IMG/VR virus record: IMGVR_UViG_3300025131_000065
Location: 1 to 50,262 of that record
From: a virus
Direction: 5' to 3' (one strand)
DNA: 50,262 bases
The notes below the pieces were generated by a model. It was given only the letters and a program-made list of their open reading frames with translations, was not told where the DNA came from and did not search any database. Numbering within the stretch: the stretch's first letter is position 1; every line of letters starts with the position of its first letter. The translations under genes and the position numbers were made by a program. Of this stretch, positions 9,142-18,400 are shown piece after piece.

Positions 9142-9575
9142 TAGATTCCGATCCCCATGCCAGGAGCTGCGATTCTAAACCAACTCATAGCCTGCTCGTT
9201 GATCTCACGTTTGTTGTTATATGGTTTACGTCCTTTGCGTCCGGTGACCATTGCTCTTACATCCTGTCCACCAACACCACTATAATCCGCCCTCACCAGC
9301 ATTCCCTTCTCGAGTTGGCCATACTTGTTTTTGATCTCCTCTACGTCTACGATATCAACCCAATTCCCGCCAAACAAGAGCTTTTTTGTTTTAGCATCAA
9401 CAAGCTGCACCAAACTACTCGCATCGTCGATATCTTTAATTAAACACCAGCGATCCCCTTGTTGCGTAGACGCATTAGGAGAACCGAAGATATTCTGATC
9501 CGCTGATCTCTGATCCTCCTGTAAAAGAGAAGCTGGTTGCATAACCCGTGAGATAGTTCCAGTACTAGCCGGCAT
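9141..9575 (-). CDS. Spike / OB-fold-like baseplate protein, 144 aa
   Basis: ATG 9575 has the ribosome site AAGGAGGT at ideal spacing and lies 11 bases after the hub gene. The central part (DRWCLIKDIDDASSLVQLVD, then LEKGMLVRADYSGVGGQDVR and AMVTGRKGRK) has the strand pattern of an oligomerisation OB fold, like the N-terminal part of gpV/gp5-type spikes. There is no lysozyme domain here, since the cell-wall enzyme is in the upstream hub protein. It is followed by a small beta-rich protein that could be the needle. Likely the trimeric central-spike base; moderate-to-low certainty because the fold call is by eye. Confidence 0.45.
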   Translation of the reverse strand: MPASTGTISRVMQPASLLQEDQRSADQNIFGSPNASTQQGDRWCLIKDIDDASSLVQLVDAKTKKLLFGGNWVDIVDVEEIKNKYGQLEKGMLVRADYSGVGGQDVRAMVTGRKGRKPYNNKREINEQAMSWFRIAAPGMGIGI

Positions 9576-9586
9576 GTCGTACCTCC

Positions 9587-12500
9587 TTATACATCAGAAA
9601 GAAATGTACCAACTGCATTGAATCCAAGGCCACCCTTGGCTGCATTAACCATATCATCAGTCGTATCTTCCCACCAGTCATCAAAGTGAGCATCCCACTT
9701 GGCGCTCCACTTGCCAAAGACATTCTCCCACAATGAGGTTGGGATCTTGCGAATAGGAACCCCACCAGATAAAGGCCGCCCATGAACGGTTAGAGGAAGC
9801 ATCGAAATTGGGTGGCCCTGTGGCGTGTAGGTGATAAGCATGTCAGTTAAAAATCCACCCCATGCCGTTACACCCTGTCCCACCATGTTTGAGAAAGGGG
9901 CATATCTGCTAGTCTCCTTACCGAAGATGTCTTTCTTAATAGCCTCCATCACATGGCCCATGATGGCTACTGTACTCATGGTTCCCCAGTGGTTGGCATA
10001 GCACAACATATCGGGTTTGATCTCAGTACGGAAGCCTTGTTGCTGATCGAATACATGGACAACCTGCTCTACTTCTACCGGACCGACCATGTCGGAATAA
10101 TCATCATAGATGTAGCATACGTCAAATGGCTTGATGTCTGGATTACCGATAATAGTAATGCCGCCCTTGTAGATGTCCTTGCAGTTCTGCAGTAGCATTG
10201 ACAGGCCATACCTCTCGGCAAGCGCCTCGTTATACACGTTCACGAAGCTTCCTACTTGAGTTCTAATCTCCTCTGTCGGGAGAGCATTGTCGAGTTTAAC
10301 AACAACTGTCTTCTCCGGCCCTCTAGCTGTGCGCTTATTCTTGTCCTTGCTAATAGGGCCGAAGAAACCCACATCAGGTAGCTTCTGTCCAAGCGGACGG
10401 TACTTGACCGCAATCGTATTGGCCACATCACGCGAGTTAGCTCGAATATTGTTAGAGATGATGTGCTGGTCGCTTGTCAGAAGATGGTAGTCGCGGAACG
10501 GCTTGATGTATCCATCCTCGAGAGCCTGAGCAAGCTGCATCTCTCTGATGAGACGAGGGATACCTCCTGGTTGATTTAGGCCAACGTTATTCGCCTGAGC
10601 CTTCGCCGCCTTGAGTCTATCCTCTCTTTTCTTTGCCCCTTCGTCAGAGCCAAAGAGAGCACGTGGGATATTGCTCGATGATTCATATGAAGCCTGCCCC
10701 AGCTCAGTCCTGGCTTTCGCCTGCTTGTTCTTGATCTCCTTCTCTGTGTTCTTGAGCTTGTCCTGCTTCTGCTGTTCTCCTGTCTTTGGATAACGTGCAA
10801 AATAAAGCTGCTCGGGGAGACCAAAAAAGAAAGTCATTCTCTCTCCGGTCTGGTCACTATACGGCACCAGGCTAGCAATGTAGTTCGGATGGCGCATACA
10901 CATCTCTTGAATGATGTCCCAGATAGTTGTCTGGAAGATCACGTAGCTCATGTCGGACTTGAACCAGCCGTTCCCGAGAGTATCTACCTCGCTGGCTGCT
11001 GGCGGAGGAAACATGTTGTCGTCCTGGGGACGCTTGTTCCACTGAAACTTATCGGTCAAGAGCCCACGGTTTGGTGTATCGGTTGAGCCAGCATCCCACC
11101 TTCCAAAGTGAACGAGCTCTGGTTCTGACATAATCTCTTCGAGGATCCGTGCAGTAGAGGCACCATCCGCAAGACCCCAAGCGTCCCACCCGAAGAAAGT
11201 AGATGAGTTGTATGTTTTGGGCTCCTCAATTCCCTTGATGTCACGACAAAGCTCTGTCGCATAGCTCTGAGCGACAATACGGATAATGTCTTCTGACTCG
11301 CTCATCTCGATTCCGGTGATGGCTCCGTTGAAGACCCTTGTTAGTTTGTCTGGGTCGTTGCTATAACCCATACGAAGACTAATATTCTGCCCCTCTTGGA
11401 GGAGCATCGATGCCATCGGATTCTCGCCTGCCGTTCCAGCCTTGTTTTTGTTCTCGGTGACTGGCTTCCCATCTGCACTACGAGGCACAGCGGACATATC
11501 CTTCTTACCATCCTTGGATCTTTGCCCAGCGAACTTACGATTAGTAAGAATACCACTCACGTTGGTAACATAGATCTCGCATAGATCAGCAGCGATCTTA
11601 CGGCTCCGAATAATACGGATAGACTGTAATGAGTTATAGGAGAAGAAGTCATCATACGCCAGGCGCTTTCTCTCGTTCCCGCCGTCGTCTTCAATGAAGT
11701 AGAGCTTGAAGGTGGGGTAGGCGCGCATAAGGGACTGGCCCTGGCCTCGAAGGAGTGACTGCTCGTAGGATGCGAGAGCCTTCTTGTAGGGGGACTGATC
11801 TGTTCCACCAGAGTCAGCAGCACTAGTCTGAGATGTAGACTTAGGTGACTTTGATGTAGAAGCAGTTTTCTTCCCGCCAGAGACTGTAGCAGGCTTCTGT
11901 CCGGTACCTGTCTTGCCTTTCCATTCCAATCCAAACCCATCCATCCAGCTATTTTTGAAGCCAGGGCCAGGGTCATTTTTCGTGGCGCGAATATCAGAGT
12001 GACGTGTCCAGTACTTAAGGGAAGGCATAGCCTGCTTGAGCGCGACTACCAGTGTTTGGATTTCTTTTCTCTGGTGATCGCTTCGCTGTCCTTTCCAGGG
12101 TCCAGGCATCTCGATACCAATAGACCGAGAGTTTACGTTGCCCTGCCCAAGGAAGGTAGAGCCGGCTGCATGCCAGCCTGAGTTGTACAAGCTCATCTGT
12201 TGAGCGAGCCCATTATAAGTAGTCGACCACGAGAAGTGAGTAATCACAGGGCGGCGCAGAGGTCCAGCCATGTACTCGGCTACTCCTGCCCCCACCCCAC
12301 CAGAGTGAATGACAATCGTATCGGGTTTAACACGGAAGTTTTGGGTCCTGCTGGCATGGGTCCCGACCATAACAGGCCAACCCGGAATCCAACCATATGT
12401 AGCTACAGGTTTCCCGTCTTTACCCTTTGGGAGATCCTTGGGATCAATCTTGGTCTTTGGTGTGTCAGGAGCTGTCCCTGTAGTAGGAAGAGACTTCCCT

Positions 12501-15469
12501 CCATGTGTAATACCCTTGGCCCATGCGATAGGAGAGGGATTGTGTTGACATGCCCCACCGGCTGTCATTTGCGTGCCCTTGTCCTTGAGGGGAACTATGC
12601 TCGAGTGCGCCTTGCCTCCTGGGTCCATAACCAGGCTCTTGTTGATGGTCTCCTGTGTCAGTGCTGATGGGTATGGTCCCTTAACCCCATCAAGAATAGG
12701 TGTACGCAGGTTCGCTGGTACGTTGCCGCCCGAGTGTCCGGGTACAAGGTGCGGCAGACTAGAAGACTTCATGGCGTCTTTGTACCTGGTTGTGTAGAAC
12801 TTGCTAACACTTGTTGCTGCTTGGTTGTACATATCAATACCAATCTTCGCAGCATGATCTGTATACTTGGGATCGATGAGAGACACATCGGAAGCATTCT
12901 TACTGTAGACCGGGTACCACATGTAGACGTCAGGGTCTACGTCATGAAGAGATTGGACAGACCACTCATCTTTGCCTCCATTTGGCTCCCCAGAGCCATT
13001 AAGAAGAGTCAAGCATTCCTGAATAGATGGTTCAAAATCAGGATACGCAGGTAGTCCACGACCAAGGCCAAGACGGTCCTTCTCTTCTTTGATGTGAGCG
13101 AACTCATCTAGCACCAGGTAGTTCTGTGAGATTTTAGTAAAGAGGGCACGCATAGTACGTAGGTAGGTATCCATTCCCATGTCGTTGAGGTTCTCAACAC
13201 GGCTCCCGTCCTGCTCTTCTTTGCGGAGCTTTGTCTTCTTACTTCTCTCTACACCGGCGTACTTTGAGTCCACCGCTTGGCGTGCCCTTGCTTTCTTCGC
13301 TAGAGCCGCATCCTGTGCAGCATAGTTCTTGCCCACATTCCTTTCGTCACCGGAAGGTCTTGGCTGGTTGGCTGCTCCCATAAGGTCCTTGATCATGTCA
13401 TCATGACCCGGGATATACCCATAGGTAGACGACAAAGCTGCCCAACGGATATCCTCGAGGTTCCCTTGGATCTCAGTGGAGGTCCCCTTGGTTGCTTGTC
13501 GAATAAGCTTTGTGTACGCCTTCGCGGCAAAGTCTACAAAGTAGTAGTATGCCTTCTTGTTCTTTGGTGGTGTAACTAGATCGGGCCCGGCACCAGTGCT
13601 AGAACCAACAAGGAGATTGTTCCCGAAGGCCTTGTATCCAGTAAAGACCATGTTGCTACGCATCTTCTTCCAGATAGATTTATTAATATCCTCGAAGAGC
13701 TGAACGTTCTCCTGTGTAATAGCCTCGTCATCACGGAGCTTGTCTTGTGAGGTCACACCAGCATCTGATAATCTTAGTTCCAAGTGGGTCCTTCCGGGGG
13801 ATCCAACGATGGTGGTTGTGGCAATACCTTCGGTAACAAATTCTTGTACTCCGAAGATACCAAGGAAGTCATTGCTGATGCGAAGGTTAAGGAAGGGTTG
13901 TGGCACTTGTCGGAAACGAAGCGCCATTGATTCAATTACATCGTACATTCGATGGAACTTACGTGCTCCATCATTGGTAGCATTGATAGACATGCTAACG
14001 TTCACTGCCGTGGATCCAATATGCTGGATGGTAGGATATCTGTAACCAGCCATAGGGATAACAGCGAGATTGTTCGAGAAGGAAAATGTAATCCTTTCGA
14101 TAACGGTTGACGACCCAGAACCCATCTTGGCAATGTCTTCTTGTGGGGAAACACGCAACTTGGCCCGTCTACCCATAAGGACGAGCTCACCAACGATGGC
14201 GTTATCGTTCACACTAGGGTACTTGGCGACGCTCTTCTTGACCGGCTGGAAGTCTTCCTCTCCGACAGAACCCGAAGGTAGGGCGGACGTTTTCTTCTCA
14301 GATTGCTGTGCCTTCTTCTTTACTATCTGAAGTGCGTTGTCGAGCTGTCGGGCTCCAATCCCCTGAAGATACTTAACGCCGGCCTCTACTCCACTTTCGG
14401 ATGCAATACGGAAGCTCTTTGAGAGAGGACCATACAGCATCTTATCTACAACCGATGAGGCTCCAGCGCCAGTGCCCTCGCGGATTACGCCCTTGGCCTT
14501 TTCGAGACCAAACCGATTGATAACACGATGGGTGTTATCAGCAGCCTGTCTTACAAGCAAGTCGGGGATATTAGCCGATCCATAGTTCAGGTCAACATCA
14601 GTCCCACCCTCAATAGCTTCCTTGCCCGACAAAACGAACTGGTATGGATCATCCTTGATGGCCTGGATAACCTCGGCAGCCAGCTGATAGGCGAAGTTAT
14701 CTCCTTTTGCTACGATAGCGTACTCCCGCCACGAGAAGATTGTTGGAGGATGGGGCTCAAGGGCTGGGGGACCTCCACCGTGAGGCAAGAAAAGAGGAGG
14801 ACTACCGTAGTAGAGATATGGCTTATAAAAGGCTTTCCAGAGAGGAGAGTTCCATGCGTACCCAGGTGTGGATGAGTTCTCACCTGTTGCGTAGGCCCAA
14901 TAGGGGGTGAACGGATGGTAGTTGAACCACATAAAGTTGAGGGTGGCTGTGATTGTTGATGGCTGTCCGGAGTGCCCGTTGGTTGAGAAAGACGCCTCCT
15001 GGAGGGCGAGGACAACAGGCTGGAAGCTAGCTGCTTGGGCCTCAACAGTCTGTGTAGTCTCACTGTGCTGGTACTCTACGTCAAGAGTTTTCAGTTGACG
15101 TTCAATGTGGGCGTTATGCACAGCAGCAAAAGGGGTTGCGCGAAGCCCAGCGATTAGGGGCTGGAGCCTTGTAAAGAAATCCTTCTGTTCGAAAACCAGC
15201 TGGAGAGTTACATTCGCTGTAGAGTGACCAGACTTCATCTTCTGACTAGAACGAGTACGAAGTGTCTGCCACTCGTGATTATTAGACCTCTTGTCGATCG
15301 TAATATTAGTAGGAGAGATGCGTAGTACGACATCATTGATTACACAAATGTCGGGCTCAACAGCACCAGGTGCCCATGTTGGTCGTGTATCGCCAAAGGT
15401 CACCGCACTGGTTTTGTTAATCATTGTTCTTGGTGCCGGAAGCTGAACGCTTGGTTGTTCCTTCGCCAT
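9587..15469 (-). CDS. Giant baseplate hub protein with internal N-acetylmuramoyl-L-alanine amidase, 1960 aa
   Basis: The protein begins with a beta-rich region (residues about 40-180 and again 425-570, each with SPTNITIDK- or ITFSFSNN-like strands) that resembles hub or LysM-flanking tail proteins. Residues about 1047-1175 form an Amidase_2 (PGRP-like) domain: IVIHSGG with H1055, GWHAAGS, SIGIEMPG, then TRHSDI with H1157 and KNDPGPGF with D1166, the three usual zinc ligands. A Ser/Thr/Lys-rich linker (1180-1230) follows. Residues about 1240-1960 read as a gp27 / late-control D-like hub (NGAITGIEMSE, then GNPDIKPFDVCYIYDD and VEVEQVVHVFDQQQGF). The fusion places a wall-degrading enzyme at the tail tip, where it would cut the stem peptide during penetration. 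It follows the giant-protein genes with a one-base gap and precedes the spike genes. Amidase call is strong, hub call good. Confidence 0.85.
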   Translation of the reverse strand: MAKEQPSVQLPAPRTMINKTSAVTFGDTRPTWAPGAVEPDICVINDVVLRISPTNITIDKRSNNHEWQTLRTRSSQKMKSGHSTANVTLQLVFEQKDFFTRLQPLIAGLRATPFAAVHNAHIERQLKTLDVEYQHSETTQTVEAQAASFQPVVLALQEASFSTNGHSGQPSTITATLNFMWFNYHPFTPYWAYATGENSSTPGYAWNSPLWKAFYKPYLYYGSPPLFLPHGGGPPALEPHPPTIFSWREYAIVAKGDNFAYQLAAEVIQAIKDDPYQFVLSGKEAIEGGTDVDLNYGSANIPDLLVRQAADNTHRVINRFGLEKAKGVIREGTGAGASSVVDKMLYGPLSKSFRIASESGVEAGVKYLQGIGARQLDNALQIVKKKAQQSEKKTSALPSGSVGEEDFQPVKKSVAKYPSVNDNAIVGELVLMGRRAKLRVSPQEDIAKMGSGSSTVIERITFSFSNNLAVIPMAGYRYPTIQHIGSTAVNVSMSINATNDGARKFHRMYDVIESMALRFRQVPQPFLNLRISNDFLGIFGVQEFVTEGIATTTIVGSPGRTHLELRLSDAGVTSQDKLRDDEAITQENVQLFEDINKSIWKKMRSNMVFTGYKAFGNNLLVGSSTGAGPDLVTPPKNKKAYYYFVDFAAKAYTKLIRQATKGTSTEIQGNLEDIRWAALSSTYGYIPGHDDMIKDLMGAANQPRPSGDERNVGKNYAAQDAALAKKARARQAVDSKYAGVERSKKTKLRKEEQDGSRVENLNDMGMDTYLRTMRALFTKISQNYLVLDEFAHIKEEKDRLGLGRGLPAYPDFEPSIQECLTLLNGSGEPNGGKDEWSVQSLHDVDPDVYMWYPVYSKNASDVSLIDPKYTDHAAKIGIDMYNQAATSVSKFYTTRYKDAMKSSSLPHLVPGHSGGNVPANLRTPILDGVKGPYPSALTQETINKSLVMDPGGKAHSSIVPLKDKGTQMTAGGACQHNPSPIAWAKGITHGGKSLPTTGTAPDTPKTKIDPKDLPKGKDGKPVATYGWIPGWPVMVGTHASRTQNFRVKPDTIVIHSGGVGAGVAEYMAGPLRRPVITHFSWSTTYNGLAQQMSLYNSGWHAAGSTFLGQGNVNSRSIGIEMPGPWKGQRSDHQRKEIQTLVVALKQAMPSLKYWTRHSDIRATKNDPGPGFKNSWMDGFGLEWKGKTGTGQKPATVSGGKKTASTSKSPKSTSQTSAADSGGTDQSPYKKALASYEQSLLRGQGQSLMRAYPTFKLYFIEDDGGNERKRLAYDDFFSYNSLQSIRIIRSRKIAADLCEIYVTNVSGILTNRKFAGQRSKDGKKDMSAVPRSADGKPVTENKNKAGTAGENPMASMLLQEGQNISLRMGYSNDPDKLTRVFNGAITGIEMSESEDIIRIVAQSYATELCRDIKGIEEPKTYNSSTFFGWDAWGLADGASTARILEEIMSEPELVHFGRWDAGSTDTPNRGLLTDKFQWNKRPQDDNMFPPPAASEVDTLGNGWFKSDMSYVIFQTTIWDIIQEMCMRHPNYIASLVPYSDQTGERMTFFFGLPEQLYFARYPKTGEQQKQDKLKNTEKEIKNKQAKARTELGQASYESSSNIPRALFGSDEGAKKREDRLKAAKAQANNVGLNQPGGIPRLIREMQLAQALEDGYIKPFRDYHLLTSDQHIISNNIRANSRDVANTIAVKYRPLGQKLPDVGFFGPISKDKNKRTARGPEKTVVVKLDNALPTEEIRTQVGSFVNVYNEALAERYGLSMLLQNCKDIYKGGITIIGNPDIKPFDVCYIYDDYSDMVGPVEVEQVVHVFDQQQGFRTEIKPDMLCYANHWGTMSTVAIMGHVMEAIKKDIFGKETSRYAPFSNMVGQGVTAWGGFLTDMLITYTPQGHPISMLPLTVHGRPLSGGVPIRKIPTSLWENVFGKWSAKWDAHFDDWWEDTTDDMVNAAKGGLGFNAVGTFLSDV

Positions 15470-15470
15470 A

Positions 15471-18400
15471 CTATCCCTCTCTAATAATGTCAGACAGTCT
15501 CTCTGGTGTGATACTGGAACGCTGGTCTCTAACCGACACGTTCACGGAGCCGCCTGTTACACTTCCTATACTACTAGATAGGCTGTTGTAATCAATAGGA
15601 CCGCCCGCGTTTCCACGCACAATGATGTTGTGGCCTGGCGGAGAGACCCTGGCTGTGTTGGCGGCACTTACATGGGACGGAGCTGTTGGTGCTCCCACGC
15701 TGACTGGACCCCCAATGTTTTGCTGAACACGATCTCCTCCGGTATTAACTCTCATATTTGCACGAGGTGGTGTCTTTTGTCCAGGGTCTAGAGTGTCTTT
15801 AGGTGAGCTTAACATTGCTGCCACACCTACCGCAGCGGCCATTCCAATAGCCATGGGCCTAGCATGCTCGAGGACTCGAGCCCCAGCAGAGATACTGCGG
15901 TTGATTGCTCCAACTGTCTTCTTGCTAAACTCACCGAAGGCTCCTTCTGCACGACCTCCGACGTCTTGGATAAAGCTACCGAAGACAGTCTTGCCGAGGA
16001 ACGTGCGATCCAACAGCTTACCAACTAGGCCCTTGGTCATGCTCTTCTTGCCGAGGAGTGCACCACGCGCCTCCACCCCTCCGAAATCATCAATGGATTT
16101 GGTGGCCGTGATGATGTTGTCGATGGTGTTCTCGAGGTTCAGGCCAGGGATATGCCGAGGGAGGATCTCTGGACGACCGGCACGACGACGTGCTGCGCTC
16201 ATAACTGTGTTGCGCACCTCTACATCCATGCCTTTACCGAGGAACAGCTGGTTAGCAATGTCATTCCCCTCGCCGATGATCTCACGTGCAGTGTCACGAA
16301 GAAGCCGCCGGTCTCCATGCTTAAACCCTGTCTCAAGTTGCTCGAACATCGTCAGCATCTTGAGTGCGTCCTTGTCCGGAATATGCTTACCAGAGATTGG
16401 TCCCTGCTCAAACCACTCAAGAAGGTGGAGTGAATCCGCCAGCGCCTTGTCTCCCAGGTTGGATGCAAGGAGGGCACCCTTCGACTGAGACAGCATGTTG
16501 GAGAGCTTACCAAGTGAGGTCTCTGGTGCTCCCATCTTAACAGCAGAACCGACTAGCTCCTCCAGGAAGCTCTCGGCTCCAGGAGGCTTCTTGGCCTTCA
16601 GGATCTGGTTGCGGATCTGGAATGCTTCGTACTCACGTCTACTAGCAAGGTCTCCGCTCGCGCGATGCCGGAACTTCTCTTCCATCTGTGGACCTGCCAT
16701 TGTTGCAGCCACAGCGTCACCGTCGGTGTCACCTGCTAGACCCACGAGGGGAGATAGGCGTACGCGCTTGTTCTCGAGTACCGAGCCACTGCTTCCCTTG
16801 AGTGTGGACACTTCCATGATCTGCTCATCAAAGACAGCAATAGGATCTCTCAGTCCCTTCATCAAACGGAACTCAACAGCCTGCGAACTGTACTGACCAA
16901 TGTAGGGGTGGCGACCAATCATCCCGCCGACGCCCTGTCCAGTCTTGAATTGCTTTCTCATCCTACTGATATCAAGTGGGTCGTAGATGCCCGTATCCTC
17001 GAGTCCCTGGATCATCTCTAGGCCATGGCGCTCCGAGATCCCCACTACGTGACGTCCCATCCCATGAGAGAAACGGTTGCCCACTCCTGGTGTTGCAGCG
17101 CCAAGGAACAAGCTGCCTGCCACACGACTACGGAGCAGTCCCTTGTTCACAGTACCGGCATAGAACTCACCGACAGCAGTAGAGAGGTCAGTCATAACTC
17201 GACCGAATGACTCAGCGTTGATAGTCTTTCCCTCGAATAGAGAAGCCTGCTCAAGCATCTTCCTGTAGGACCCACCAAGGTCAGACATGGCACCAGCCTG
17301 CTTGTCGGACATGTGCAGCTTCATCCGGGTTTCCATCTGCTTGATATGTTCCTGTCCGGGAACCATGACATCGCCGACACCGGGGATGTTCACAGCCTGG
17401 GTCTCATTCAGGAGCCGCGTGGCGTCAGGGAGCTCCTCTCCAATCCTCTTCGCCTGGCTGGCTGCTCTCTTCTGGTACTCGTCGAGCGAGATGGCATCAT
17501 CCAGCTTACCGGGATCCATGATGGACTGAAGGCTCTCGCCGAGCACTCTCTGCTCCTCCATGACAAGCGGGTTGCCAGTGATGAGACGCTGAGAGATATC
17601 CAACTGTGCTTCACGCCCGAGGTCTCCCCAGTGGCCAGCACCGAGCAGCTCGAATGCACGAGGCTCGAGTGTAGCGACTTTGCCCATACCTTCCTTGAAT
17701 GATCCACCAAAGAAGAGCTGGGAGACGCCAGCGGAAACCTGTGAAGAAGAGATCGCGCGACGCTGAGCGCCTGTAATACCTGCAAGATCGTCAGCCCAGT
17801 TCTCTCCCATCACGTGGGGTACAGCGGCGAACGTGGAGCCTAGCTGCTTAGTAGATAGCTCTGCTTCCTGTGCGATGCCCCATGCCTGACGCACCATCTG
17901 GTTCATCTGCTCTGCTGGAGTTCCCGACAGGCCACCCATCATTCTTTCAACTGTCTGCTGTGGGCTCTGGGCAAAGTCGTATGCCTTCTGGGCAACACCA
18001 TGGGTATTCATTCTCTCTGTGGTGGTGCGCTGGAGCTCTGTGAACACCTGGTTGAGGAACGCACGACGATCCTTCTTCAGGATGTCCATCGAGGAAACAG
18101 CCTGGATACCTTTGTCAAGGTTAAGCTTCTTGCGAAGGGAGTTCATCTCCTGCTCGTTGTAGCGCCAGGAGATCTGCTTCGAACCATAGTACCCCTTCTC
18201 CGCCTGCGCAGGGTCTAGTGTCTCAGCGAGAGTGAGTCTCATGAAGTGACCCTTGTTGAGATCCTCGCCGAACGAGACTACGTCTAGCAAACGCTGCTTC
18301 TTCAGATTGATCTTAACTGCATTGCCCTCGGGGTCTCGTCCCACGAAACCTCCGCGCAGAAGATCGTCGAACTGACGGGTGCCCTGAGCATGTCCAAGGA

